Below are positions 32,151-42,262 of a DNA stretch of 64,000 nucleotides, one piece after another (within the stretch, counting starts at the first letter, position 1; every line of letters begins with the position of its first letter). The DNA is from Heliocidaris erythrogramma (lineage: Eukaryota; Echinodermata; Echinoidea; Camarodonta; Echinometridae), in the NCBI GenBank assembly GCA_025617745.1, contig CM046858.1:31076534-31140533 (forward strand), written 5' to 3'. The notes under the pieces were generated by a model that did not search any database, was not told the DNA's origin, and saw nothing but the letters and a program-made list of their open reading frames with translations. The translations under genes were made by a program, and so were the position numbers.

Positions 32151-33089
32151 AGATCACATTGCAAGAAAATCACAAATATGGCAATTAATGTATCACTAGA
32201 AACTGGGAAGCTTACAGATGGCAATCGTATAAGTTTTATGTCAACTGCGTATCTGATGATTATAAAAACATAAATAAAAGCTCCTCTAAGCATCTGGAAT
32301 ATCCAAGGATTCGCCAGAAATATAGCGATGTTTTGATGTCGTCACACTAGGGATCGATCCTGCTTAAGGAGACGACGTCCTATAATGAATGAACGTAATT
32401 GCAATGCAATTATTTATCAAATTATAAAGAGTTTGGTATATCTAACATGACCTTATTTCACACCATTCTAAAAGGGAAAGTGAAACTGATTCTGATAACT
32501 AAAACCGTTTGATTGTAAATACACAGAAGGGTCAATAATCAATGAAATAAACCCCATTTTCAAATTGAAAAGCCCTCCGAACAATAGCACAGATTGTATT
32601 CGTTCCCTCTTGAAACGCCGAACATGCCCCGGTGCAAGCAGCTGAAAATACAATGGCGTCTTATTTTGTTTACAAGTGACTGATTCCTTTATTTTTTTTA
32701 ACGCTGCATTTTTCATCAAAATAATACCATACACGAAGTTAAGAGTGAGGCAACAGACTAACATTAAGACTGACGCTAGTCAAGTAAGAAAAATAAGTGA
32801 AGAGGAGATGACAAAACAGGCACTGAAAAATGTGGAAGATGTTATGGGACATCGTCTGCTTAGACAGGACTGGTCCTTCGTGTTTCGTCACACATCTCAG
32901 CAGCGTTCAAGGAGCTCTTCAGCTGCTATATCGGGGGCTGTATTTTACAGTTTTATAATTGATAATAATCATCAATTCAAATGTTTCCAAGCGTTGAATT
33001 TGGATAACCTTGTATAATTTATGCCATCTATGCAATAATAAGTATTAAGCCAATATTTATTTTGATGGAATTTTCTTGCAATGTGATCT
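32151..33089 (-). mobile_element. TTAA-flanked MITE, copy 2, perfect 20-bp TIRs
   Basis: AGATCACATTGCAAGAAAAT (32151-32170) is perfectly inverted at 33070-33089. TTAA lies at 32147-32150 and 33090-33093. The 939-bp body is homologous, in opposite orientation, to 19106-20037. No protein is encoded. Confidence 0.88.
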
Positions 33090-33906
33090 TTAATATTTTT
33101 GATATTTTGTGGGTACAGGGGGAAAAAAATAAAATTGAAATTAGATATATGCAAGGAACTGCATATATTCAACAGCAGTCAACTATTGATCCATTTGATG
33201 GGCTCAATTGTTATCTTAAATTGTCACTTGTCATTCAATCTACAAAGTAAAAAAAAAAAAAGAAAAGAAAAAAGGGGTTTAAGTGGCTCTTTAAATGTTT
33301 CGTATCATTGTGGGTGTGGATGTGGGTGTGGATGTGGGTGTGTGTGCATGTGAGTGTAAGGTTTGGTGTAGGCTTGGATGTGCATATGTGTTTTATTAAA
33401 GAGACTAACTTTGCCTTTTATACCATTCACAAACAAATATAGTACACTATCACACCACTGTAGTTTTTCTCATACATTAGAAATAAAGTGTTTTGAAAAC
33501 GCAGAAGTACATTTAATTTACATTTCATTTGGGGGGAGTCTAAATTTGGTAAGAATGTGTCAATCATCTACTCAAATATACTGTACAATGAATCTGTCAT
33601 CAAATATTATATGTAGTATTCAAATAAATGATGATAAGTAAAGTGTTTCCATAACTGAAATTTTCTTCAATAATTAAGCAGCTCAGTGAGGCATTTACTG
33701 AGGACTCCTCCCCGAACTTCAGGCAGCCAAGGCTGTTGAGAACAGCTCCGACTAACAGCGCTGTCATGACGGAGAATTGGCGAAATAGAGAATAATTTTG
33801 TCAGTTTTGAACTAAATACAGAATAAATAGGGACAAACAAAGTCCAAAAACACAGTTTCTGACATTTTTTCTTCTGAAAAATGTTACTCACGACCAAAAA
33901 TCAACC
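33090..33906. other. No gene seen; simple repeats
   Basis: A GGGTGTGGAT repeat at 33310-33355 and an A-rich/G-rich tract near 33250. No exon is supported. Confidence 0.5.
33310..33355. repeat. (GGGTGTGGAT)n short tandem repeat
   Basis: About four degenerate units of GGGTGTGGATGT. Confidence 0.75.
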
Positions 33907-34105
33907 CTAGGAATTAGGGGTGAGCTCTGCGAAACCGCAAGTCATGCAGTCATTTGAGTGTATGTGAAGCACATACAAATGCATCGCAGTACGGTGGGTA
34001 CCACTCCTAGAACTGCCACGGGGTACTTATCACAAAATAATGTGAGACGAATACCACAGACTTCTAATGAGTCGGCAGTTAAAGTAACGGACATACCCCT
34101 GTCCT
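33907..34105. other. Densely paired region, possible structured RNA
   Basis: Nested complementary segments can be read directly. CTAGGA (33907) pairs with TCCTAG (34005-34010); CTGCGA (33927) with TCGCAG (33984-33989); TGTATGTG (33959) with CACATACA (33970-33977) around a 3-base loop. A second domain has AACTGCC (34011) with GGCAGTT (34074-34080), enclosing CACA/TGTG and GACT/AGTC hairpins. A third hairpin is GGACA/TGTCC near 34090. It matches no RNA family I recognise, and a degenerate mobile element could also give this. Confidence 0.4.
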
Positions 34106-34419
34106 AATTCAGTAATTGCTTTCATAGAGGGTTCCCCCCGGTGAGAGAAGTGCGATAAACTCCCAAACTGAGGCTTTGTTTGTTTTATTTTTTAAAGAAA
34201 GAAAAGAAAAAAGGGGAAAAGAGATCAGGAAATCATATTTTTTATAGGCAATATCGTATTGTCGTATTTTACTTTTGTTATCGTACAAAATACGATAAAA
34301 TCGTATTAGTTTCGTTTTTTTTTCTGGGAAACAGAAAAACGGAGTACTCCGTTTTTCGGCCTCTTAAAAATGTTAAAAACTGAGAAACTCTGTCTAAAAC
34401 GGAGGAGTTGGCAGGTATG

Positions 34420-34794
34420 CATTCATTCTTCATCTATAGAGGTATCTCCATTCACAATACCAAGTCTGAGCTATGCCTGGTTCTGGAGAAGAAGATGTTT
34501 GAAATTTACATAGCTTTTACAATAGGGGGTCCTCCCCCTGGGCTCCCCCTGGGCTCCTCCTGGGCTCCCCCTGGGCTCCTCCTGGGCCCCCCTGGGGGCC
34601 ACATGTACCATTTTAGCAACTTTGGGTCCCTTACCCCTAAGGATGATTCCTACCAAGTTTGGTTGAATTCCGATCATGGGTTTTGGAGAAGATGAAAATG
34701 TAAAAAGTTAACGGACGACGCATGACGCACAACGGACGGCGGACAAATTTCCATCGCAATAGCTCACTCGAGCCTTAGGCTCAGGTGAGCTAAA
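34420..34794 (+). repeat. 3' part of the GCTCACCTGAG-ended repeat, copy 1
   Basis: Resumes with CATTCATTCTTCATC exactly where 23337 broke off, contains a third 350-bp unit with five GGGCTCC(T/C)CCT repeats (34531-34590), and ends GGCTCAGGTGAGCTAAAAA. Confidence 0.8.
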
Positions 34795-35203
34795 AATCCA
34801 AACTCACAGACGCTATCAATTTACCAATGTTAAACGCAAGAAAGCTAGTCGAACAATAAAATCCGGCCGGCCGCCGGCGTGAGCCAATTGTTTAGGAGTG
34901 CTAAGCTACTAATCCTCCGCACTATGATGCAACCCGCCCCCACAGTGCATTTCGGCGAGCATCATGCCTCGCTGCACAAGCCGCAACATTTGCGTCTTTC
35001 TTACGGACGCAGTTTATAAGAATCGGTATCGGTAATATTGCGGTGTTTTTCCTAGGTTCCTATCTGCAAAATAAGCGTAACGAAGGAAGCAAATACTGCA
35101 TAGTGACACCCATTCATATACGCAGCTATCGGTAGCACATCCGCAAAATTGCCAGTAACATTTGCGGTAATTTTTCGGATAGGTGGCGTATATGAACAGG
35201 GTT
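34795..35203. other. Right part of the Harbinger element
   Basis: No gene. It has a CCGGCCGGCCGCCGGC GC-rich palindrome (34862-34877) and TTGCGG-rich sub-terminal repeats before the terminal TATATGAACAGGGTT. Confidence 0.55.
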
Positions 35204-35246
35204 AATGAGGGCAGCATCACCAAAAAGTAAAGATGTGTAGATTGTA

Positions 35247-36841
35247 AGGGGCCTTCAACTGGGCTTACGTGCTCCTACGGGTGGTCTACGGCCAAAAAAT
35301 CAGCAAATCTGCACGGAGGACGCACACGCTCCGTGCCCAACTTATAGGTTGCAGACAGCACGCTGAGCCCGTAGACCGAAAATGTGCATGCACATTTTTC
35401 TTGGCGTCCTCGCTGCGAAGGGAAGCACGCAATGACACGTATCTAGGCCGCAAGAGTGGAGTGCGTAGTGCGTGCGCAAGCTTCATTTCTTTGTCTACGA
35501 CCCAAAAAGCCCGCGAAAAACTCACACTGCACGCACGTGTTGCGCACGCACTAAGTGCATGCTCCTTCCAGCTTCGAGTGGTTGCGGAGAGCGTGCGTGT
35601 CGAGTGCGTGTTGAGTGCGTGGTGAGTGCGTGCAACACACGTCGCACGCACTGAGCACGCGCAGAGGACGTGCGTGGCACTTCCACCCCAGGGTGGTCCT
35701 CGCGTGTCAATTATAAGGACGTGCAGCACACTCACTCCAGTTCTTCGCCGCTCACAGTTCGCAGCACCACACACAGGACAAAGTCAGCTCTCAGCAGCAA
35801 CAGGAGCGATAAGAAGTTTTTTTATCAGTATTATTGTTAATAAATGGTTGTTAATTTATTTATACCAATTAATTTATACCAAAGTTTTTTCCCCCAAAAG
35901 AAAAAGCCAAAAAATATTATAAGTATTTAAAGGTGCCCTGCCCCCCATAGAAAAAAAAAGATATGGTTATATAAAAGAAATTTCGATTTTGGCCCCACCC
36001 CCAGAAAAAAAAAACAGGAAAAATGTCACATTATAATGTAACATTTTTCCTGGGTTTTTTTTATGACCTTGTTGTAAGAGCCTGTTACAAAATAACCATT
36101 TTCCAATAAAATACTACAGTATATGGTGTAACACCTTATAATTTGACCTTAGAGGTCAGCCTGATCTTGTATTCCAACACCAATCTTATTATTGGCTAGC
36201 ACATAATGTGCTTGTTTTTATGAACTAATGGTAAAAAACTGAGTTAACCATACATCAAAAATACCCAAACCAAATTTACTTTTGAAAATTAGTAACAATG
36301 AGTTGAACATGTTGCCAGTCTGTTCCATTTTAGGGGAAATTACATTGGAATAATGGTGTAGCCAGCAAGTGCAAGTATTGTAATTACTAATTTTGTGAGA
36401 TGATGTGGAGGACAACAACAGACGAAGAGATATATTAGGTGTGCCACAGGGTGGTGGCTTTTATATTATGGTCAAAATGGACGACTCGCCAAACGTGGTG
36501 CGTACGCCCGTCCTGCCTGCAACCTACTTCTGACGTGAGTGCAGCGCACGTCATTCGCACGCTTGTCGTACGTCGGCCGTACGTCGGCCGTACGTCGGAT
36601 TAGGACTTACGTGGTAAGTACTTTTGACGCGCGCTAGACTTGCGCCGTTCGCACAGAGCATTATGTGTTCTACGTTCCATTCACGACTGAATTTTGCACG
36701 GACCACTTGAGTGACGCTCATGAACCGCACGAGACACGTGCTCCGCTACTCCCCATTCCAGGCCCTGCGTCCTTCCAAAACCCCAAAAATCACAGCAGCG
36801 GTACGTTTTCAAAACACGTACAGGCAGTTGTGACTAAGCCT
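35247..36841. mobile_element. Insertion with 3-bp duplication and CGTGCG-rich arms
   Basis: It interrupts a GACCTTTGACC unit between GATTGTA and CCAAG. GTA stands on both sides (35244-35246 and 36842-36844). The ends AGGGGCCTTCAACTG and, inverted, AGGCTTAGTCACAACTG are only weakly alike. The arms are dense in GTGCGTGCG and CGCACGCACT on the left (35280-35740) and CGTACGTCGGC on the right (36500-36660). No protein is recognised. Confidence 0.55.
36015..36052. repeat. 38-bp near-perfect palindrome
   Basis: CAGGAAAAATGT and ACATTTTTCCTG flank ACATTATAATGT, itself self-complementary. Only two bases are unpaired. Confidence 0.8.
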
Positions 36842-37365
36842 GTACCAAGGTACATCTCCATACAAAATGTGAAGGAAATCCATCCGGAAATGTGGCCTGC
36901 AGAGTGCACTCACGCCATCCTCCAAAGTATGACCTTTGACCCTATAAAAGACACGACACTGGTGGCAGTATCACCAAAAACTATAGATGCCTAGATTACA
37001 CCAAGAGACACCTTCATGCAAAATTGGAACAAAAATCTGTCAAGAAATGTGACCACCAGAGCGCACACAAGAGTGAACACAAGGCATCTATCAAAATATG
37101 ACCTTTGACCCTATAAAAGACGGAACACTAGAGGTAGCATCAACAAAATCTATAGGCTTTGAGATTATACCAAGAGACACCTTCATGCAAAATTTTGAAC
37201 AAAATCCGTTGAGAAAATCTGACCGCTAGAGCGCGCACAAACTATCCACAAAAATATGGCCTTTTACCCTATAAAAGACGGAACACTTGGGGCAGCATCA
37301 CCAGAAATTATAGGTGTGTAGATTTTACCAAGATACACATCCATACACAGTTTGAAAAAAATGTG
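36842..37365. repeat. GACCTTTGACCCTATAAAAGAC tandem array, right part
   Basis: About three further units with the same markers as at 20790, ending in GACGCGGCGGCGGCGGTG. With the three big insertions removed the array would be about 1.4 kb. Confidence 0.8.
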
Positions 37366-38039
37366 ACGCGGCGGCGGCGGTGTAACGTTGCTGAATCCAA
37401 AGTATCCTCCGGGATACAATTATGGAAAGAAGACCCAAATCGTGTTCACTGTAGAGAAAATAATTAAATTAAGATATTTCATGATCAAATTTTTTATTTC
37501 TTATTTTAATAAAATACATGTAATATAATTTACATGAAAGCTTTGTGTGAAAACTGAAAAATTATAGGGAAAATACATACATGATAATTTGTTGTCGTTT
37601 ACAAGAGTGTGTAGATACAAGACTCTTACGTTTTTAACGCTGCTTCTAAAGAAGACGGATGTGAGGACAAATAATATTAATCTCATTTACTTGTTCGGGG
37701 GTCAAGATGCCATAAAAACATACATGTATTGTCCGTCTGTAAAATATTATATTATAACTAGATGAATCTTCGACGGCGCGCAGTCGGAATTTATGCCTCC
37801 GCCATCACCAGATTGCAAATGTATGGCATACATGTACACTCTAAAAAGGATTGGTCCAACAAAATTACAAATCTTTTCACTTAAAAAGCACAAGAAACAG
37901 AAAATTTATTTCATTTCATTTTCATCCCGTACAAATAAAAAACTTACCATTGATGACTTACAATCATCAAATACACCAAGGAAATAGATATTTTATAGCA
38001 AATAGACCACTGTCCCCTTGAAATTTCTAAAATAGGTAG
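37366..38039. other. No gene seen
   Basis: AT-rich. A TATGCCTCCGCC sequence at 37793 may be the left end of the following tandem-repeat element. Confidence 0.45.
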
Positions 38040-38450
38040 GCCTCGACTCCATACATCACGAACCATTTTTATGTATATAATGACCTCTATGACCTTTGAA
38101 CTTTGACCTTGAGACCCTAAAATCTAATCCGTTCATCGTCCCTCACATATGCAAACATGGGCCAGGTTAGAAGCTGATCTGTCAAACAGTTCTTCAGTTA
38201 TCGGGAGAACAAACCATTTTTGTGTACATGATTACCTCTGTGACCTTTGACCTTTGACCTTGAGAACCCAAAATCTAATCAGTTCATGGTCCCTCCCATA
38301 TCAATACATGGGCCTAGTTAGAAGCTGATCCGCCAAACGGTTCCTAAGTTATCACAAGAACGAACCATTTTTATGTATATAATGACCTCTATGACCTTTG
38401 ACCTTGAGACCCCAAAATCTAATCAGTTCATCGCCCCTCACATACACTTA
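38040..38450. repeat. 155-bp tandem repeat, about 2.6 copies
   Basis: Units share GAACCATTTTTxTGTA, ATGACCTCTATGACCTTTGA, CCCAAAATCTAATC, GTTCATxGTCCCTC and AGAAGCTGATC, with starts near 38058, 38209 and 38364. The following DIRS copy truncates the element. Confidence 0.8.
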
Positions 38451-38924
38451 GACAATTAGAAGCTGATCCGTCGCTGATCTGTCGCTGATCTTGGCATAGA
38501 TGGCTTTGTGAAACAGTTAGTGGACAAGTTGCATGACAGTGTCAAGATGTCGCTGATCTTGTCGTTATGACGGTCTGAAGAAACAACCCCCTGATAAATT
38601 TTAATCAAATATAGACCCATACAAAACGGTACTTCAGCATTTATAAAAATTAGATGCAAAACAACCTTAAATTTGTAAAATCAGCACTGATTTTCTTATT
38701 TACTATATAAATCTATATACCTACCTATTATGCCTGTAGTCTTGACTACGGGACCCCTTCGAGAATTTATCACACATGAGTCACAATATTGTGCGCACCC
38801 CCCGTAATCCTATTGTCCCCTTCGCCACTCACGCGCGTCAATACGCTACGGCCATCTTCCTCTTTTGCGAGCAACCCCAAGAAGAAACATGTTGCTTGCA
38901 AGGTGCGGGGAAGGAGGGAGGGTC

Positions 38925-39020
38925 ATAGGTAGGTATATAGATTTATATAGTAAATAAGAAAATCAGTGCTGATTTTACAAATTTACTGCAATAAATCATA
39001 TATACCTACCTATTATGCCA
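38925..39020. repeat. DIRS internal complementary region (copy B)
   Basis: TAGGTAGGTATATAGATTTA to GATTTTACAAATTTACTGC, complementary to the joined ends of the element and almost identical to the same region of copy A. Confidence 0.8.
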
Positions 39021-39086
39021 GACCAGCGCCAACTCAAAGACCGGGAGGCATGTTTCGAGCAGAAGGGAATAGGATTACACCAAAGA

Positions 39087-40565
39087 CTACAAAGAAGACA
39101 CAGCGGCCTTCAAGGTGGCTGACGCAAACAAAGCTTCACCTGCGGGAACATCCCTAAGGTAGCAAGAAATGAAGGAATTGGGCGAACGCCAATAAGCAGC
39201 CTTCAAAATATCAACAAGCGCCACACCTTGAAACAGAGCCCAAGAAGTGCTGACACTACGAGTATCATGAGCACGAGGCTTACTGTCGGATAAAAGAGCC
39301 TCTGTGCCAGCGGCCCTAATAGCTTCAACGATCCATCTAGAGATGGAATCAAGAGAGGCAGGAGAAAAAGGCTCTCTGGTGATCAGGAACAACTGATCAT
39401 CCTTACGATAAGACTTAGTCTTATCAATATACCATTTGAGAGCCCTTACAGGACACCAAACTTTGTCCTCACGCACCGAAGAAAAGTTAGAAAGCGGACA
39501 AAGAAAAATCTCAACAGGGCCAGAGGCAGCTGTCTGATTCTTGGCAACAAAAGAAGCCCTAGGAATCAATCTAACGCCTTTTCTCTCCCAGCGAACATGA
39601 CCAGGAGTAAGACAGAGAGCATGAAGAGTACTGCGCCTCTGCCCAGAGGCAATAGCTACCAAAAAGAGCGTCTTAACCGTAAGATGATGAAGCGAAGCTT
39701 CACCTAACGGTTCGAAAGGAGGTTTCGCCAAGGCCTCCAGGACCTTAGGCAGACTCCAAGACGGCACTAAGTTAGAAAAAGAAGGTCGTTTCAGAAAGAA
39801 CGAACGAATCAAACCACTTAGTAGCGGGGAATTGGAAATCCCCGAACCATCTGAGAAACCCGAATGAATGGCCCCGATCGCCGAACGGTAGCCTCGGATA
39901 GTAGAGATAGATCTCCCTTTGTCAAATAACGAGATTAAGAAATCCGCAATTGAACCAATAGGAGCCTTAGAAGGGGTTTGATTTCTCTCTTTGCACCAAA
40001 GGAAAAAGACCGAGAGACTGGAATTGTAAATTTCCCTAGTAGAAACCCTACGACTGGACATTAAAAAGTCCGCGGCTCTATCAGAGAGACCCGACTGTCT
40101 TGCAGATTCCCTGACAGGGGCCAAGCAGTCAAATGAAGAGACTCCGGACTGTGGTGAAGAATCCCCGATAGGGGCTGTAACACCAGATCCGCTCTTAACG
40201 GGAGAACGAACGGTTGAGCCCTTAGGAGGCTCATAAGTTCTGGAAACCAATTCCTCCTGGGCCAAAAGGGAGCTATTACGAGCACCCGCGCCCGATCTTC
40301 CCTGATTTTCCGCAAGACACGCGGAATCAGTTGGAAGGGAGGAAAGGCGAATCCCTGAAGGTTCTCCCAGCTGAGGGAGAAAGCATCGAGAGCCCATGCT
40401 CCCTGATCGCGAAAACGGGAGCAATACTTCGGCAGCTGGTGATTTAGCACCGACGCAAATAGATCCACTTCCAGTGGACCTAGGCGACTGCGAATGCGGC
40501 AAATACCTCCGGATGGAGCGTCCATTCCGATGGAAGATACCTGCCCCGAGACAGAAAATCCGCAA
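39087..40565 (-). CDS. DIRS tyrosine recombinase (copy B)
   Basis: Open frame of 492 codons; the recombinase proper probably begins near residue 100 because the first part overlaps the methylase-like frame. A SAM-like core-binding region (SSRRVSTREIY to STIRGYRSAIGAIH, residues 171-234) precedes the catalytic domain: Arg at 310-311, HDTR at 433-436, Trp 459 and nucleophile Tyr 469. All four catalytic positions are present. The product would recombine the circular cDNA into the genome. The overlap with the upstream frame by several hundred bases is a DIRS trait. It is the best preserved YR of the three copies. Confidence 0.9.
   Translation of the reverse strand: MRIFCLGAGIFHRNGRSIRRYLPHSQSPRSTGSGSICVGAKSPAAEVLLPFSRSGSMGSRCFLPQLGEPSGIRLSSLPTDSACLAENQGRSGAGARNSSLLAQEELVSRTYEPPKGSTVRSPVKSGSGVTAPIGDSSPQSGVSSFDCLAPVRESARQSGLSDRAADFLMSSRRVSTREIYNSSLSVFFLWCKERNQTPSKAPIGSIADFLISLFDKGRSISTIRGYRSAIGAIHSGFSDGSGISNSPLLSGLIRSFFLKRPSFSNLVPSWSLPKVLEALAKPPFEPLGEASLHHLTVKTLFLVAIASGQRRSTLHALCLTPGHVRWERKGVRLIPRASFVAKNQTAASGPVEIFLCPLSNFSSVREDKVWCPVRALKWYIDKTKSYRKDDQLFLITREPFSPASLDSISRWIVEAIRAAGTEALLSDSKPRAHDTRSVSTSWALFQGVALVDILKAAYWRSPNSFISCYLRDVPAGEALFASATLKAAVSSL
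40061..40490 (-). CDS. DIRS RNase H-adjacent (methylase-like) extension
   Basis: In a frame different from the RNase H frame just upstream, the protein reads VDLFASVLNHQLPKYCSRF, then DAFSLSW, AFPPFQLIPRVL and VLVIAPFWPRRNWFPEL. Asp-Leu-Phe-Ala followed by PPF and P-x-WP is the conserved region after RNase H in DIRS elements, often described as an N6-methylase-like domain. A one-base shift near 40490 separates it from RNase H in this copy. The downstream half overlaps the recombinase frame. Confidence 0.75.
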
Positions 40566-41739
40566 TGAGGTTTTCCCGACCGGGGATGAAAGAGGCCACG
40601 GGTGTGATTGCCATGCGACGACACCACCTCCACAGCTGAGCTGCTAGGGCATTCAGGGCAACCGAACGAGTGCCTCCCTGCCGATTGATATATGCCGCCA
40701 CAGTAACATTGTCCGTGAGAATCATAACCGAACGACTGAGAAGTCGACTTCTGAAATGGAGCAAGGTCAACAGAACTGCCATAAACTCCAGGACATTGAT
40801 ATGAGGAAGAGTCCCAAGATGAGACCAATCCCCCGCAACCGTGCTGCCATTGCAGTGTCCTCCCCACCCCAACCGAGAGGCGTCCGTCGAAACCGATATC
40901 GACGGAAGAGGGGCAGAGAAGGACCTGCCTCGCGCGAGAAACACCTCGCTCGTCCAACAAGAGAGAAGAGACTTGATCCTTACTGGTACTGGAATCCAGA
41001 CCAAAAGAGAGTCTTTTCCCGGCTTGAAGAACCTGAGGAGATGTCTCTGAAAGGGTCTCATGAGGAGCCGGCAGTCCTCTAAAACATCGACTAGACTGGC
41101 TAGATAACCTAGAAACTGAAGCCACTGTCTGGCCGAGACTCTTCTGGCCAGCAAGAGCTTGCGAGCCGCAGAGACAATGATGAGAATCCTGTCTCGACTG
41201 GGCCGAGCCAACTGATTCCGTATGTCTAAAACCGCCCCCAGAAAAACTGGGCTGCGAGTAGGAACTAACTCTGACTTTTCCCAATTTATTAGGAAACCTA
41301 AGTCTTGAGTAAGACTGACGAGCAAACGAGTCTCGTCTAACAAACGATCGCGCAACTCCGCAAGAAGAAGCCAATCGTCCAGGTAGCAAAATAACCGAAG
41401 GCCGCGTCGCCTCAGTGAGGCCGCCAGCACAGCTACAACTTGAGTAAAAACCCGAGGGGCCGGACGCAGCCCGAAGGGAAGAGTATCAAACAAAGTTTTC
41501 CCGAGCACTTGGGAATAACAAAAATTGGAGAAAGGGAAAGAGACGGCCTGTCTCTTACCCTTTCTATAGCGCTCTTTTCCAACAGAGACTCGATCTCCTT
41601 TGAAGCATGAGATCGAGCCAGGGCAGACATGGGAGGTGACCGAGTTCTTATAGCCCCTCCGGGGGAGCGAAGCAGAAAGATCTATGAAGAATCTCGCACG
41701 ACGGAGAAAACAAACGCGTCCCCGGAGATGGCCTCCCAA
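40480..41739 (-). pseudogene. DIRS reverse transcriptase and RNase H (copy B), RT core deleted
   Basis: From about residue 86, LPFGLRPAPRVF is followed by YLDD (119-122), the RT catalytic pair, then the thumb. RNase H has STDASRLGWGG with D286, E318 in LEFMAV and D343 in LTDN. Upstream, the fingers (SPIFVIPKCSGKL, near 41500, in a neighbouring frame) join straight to the LPFGL region, so about 70 codons with RT motif A are deleted. The frame shifts again near 40490. The RT cannot work. Confidence 0.85.
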
Positions 41740-42146
41740 GCGGCGAGAAAGGAATGAAGTTGGCCACCTACCATGACTGGAAGAATAAACGCTCGGGGAA
41801 GACCATCAAAACCTAGGCTTGGCCTTAAGCGAAGCCATCGCCTTACCACGAGAACCTCTCGAATAGCCCCTGCCACGTCCCCCTCTCCCGCGAGAAGGGG
41901 CTGGCTGCAGCTCAGAAGGCGGGACCCCAGACACACGACTGTGTTGACCCGAAGCGGGACCAGCAGGCCTCCGTCAGACAGGAGCCCGCGTCGACTTAGA
42001 GTGAGTGTGAAACTGCTTAGTCATATCCGAGACCTGCTTTCGCGCATCAATCTCTCTCTGAAAAACCGTAGCAAATTGACCACCAAAAAGCGAAGGACCC
42101 CGAGACGGAACATCTCGGGGAAGTTGAGCAATGCCGGACTCCTTAA
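41500..42146 (-). pseudogene. DIRS linker between gag and RT (copy B)
   Basis: Several frames carry parts of the link. The - strand encodes REIDARKQV-like residues near 42040, a Gly/Arg-rich stretch (RGRGGRGRGYSRGSRG, about 41860), then AWEAISGDAF and EIESLLEKSAIERV, leading into the RT fingers. Copy C retains the first of these at about 54490. Frames change more than once, so this copy is decayed. Confidence 0.6.
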
Positions 42147-42262
42147 AGGGTCACTAAAATAAAAAAATAATTGCCCATTTTTCGTAGGAAGGTGTCATCA
42201 GGAGCCAAAAAATATCTATCACACAATTTTTTATTTGATTTTGGGACACAGTTTCATCAATA

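Larger units (their letters stand above)
23338..34419. mobile_element. CATACCTGCCAAC-ended transposon, copy 1 (contains nested retroelements)
   Basis: The 13-bp terminus CATACCTGCCAAC (23338-23350) is perfectly inverted at 34407-34419. CATTCA is duplicated at 23332-23337 and 34420-34425, and the uninterrupted target is seen in the sister repeat near 55303. Sub-terminal sequence near the right end carries repeated TCGTATT/ATACGATAAAATCG words like those in the copies at 47678 and 54624. No transposase is recognised in the remaining body, which also holds the gypsy element and a TTAA MITE. Confidence 0.8.
22175..34794 (+). mobile_element. GCTCACCTGAG-ended repeat element, copy 1 (interrupted)
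   Basis: It starts CAAGAGCCCCAGGGGGCACG then GCTCACCTGAGG and ends GAGCCTTAGGCTCAGGTGAGC followed by TAAAAA; GCTCACCTGAG is the inverted form of the end. Between them are tandem units of about 350 bp (CCACATGTACCATTTTAGCA, GGATGATTCCTACCAAG, a C run, AGGGCCCCTATAGGGCC). A hairpin formed by CTCACTCGAGCC and GGCTCAGGTGAG sits at the 3' tip. A second copy is at 54893-55640. The CATACCTGCCAAC element splits this one at 23338. Confidence 0.75.
21405..35203. mobile_element. PIF/Harbinger element, split by nested insertions
   Basis: The left terminus AGCCCCGTTCATATACGC (21405) matches the inverted right terminus AACCCTGTTCATATACGC (ending 35203). AAT is duplicated at 21402-21404 and 35204-35206, giving the 3-bp duplication typical of the superfamily. 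CCGTTCATATAC recurs twice more near the left end. Without the inserted 22175-34794 block the element is about 1.2 kb. It carries an N-terminal transposase-like frame on the + strand and a Myb/SANT-like gene on the - strand, the two-gene layout of Harbinger, but the DDE part of the transposase is missing. Confidence 0.75.

Noticed and set aside
34050..34085. Hammerhead ribozyme (CTAATGAG, CGAA)
   Set aside because: The invariant CTGATGAG core has A instead of G, and the GAA core precedes rather than follows with the required stem.
33907..34105. snRNA, 5S rRNA or SRP RNA
   Set aside because: No conserved sequence blocks of these RNAs; kept only as an unclassified folded region.
22175..34794. 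Helitron, because the 3' end has a hairpin followed by CTAA
   Set aside because: There is no TC at the 5' end, the hairpin abuts the end directly, and GCTCACCTGAG is inverted at both ends, which Helitrons do not show.
35286..35774. Long Arg/Ala/Cys-rich frames on both strands
   Set aside because: They result from CGTGCG/CGCACG repeats; no recognisable domain, and both strands are equally open.
36665..36994. 109-codon + strand frame
   Set aside because: It crosses the right end of the 35247 element into the GACCTTTGACC array, so it cannot be an ancestral gene.
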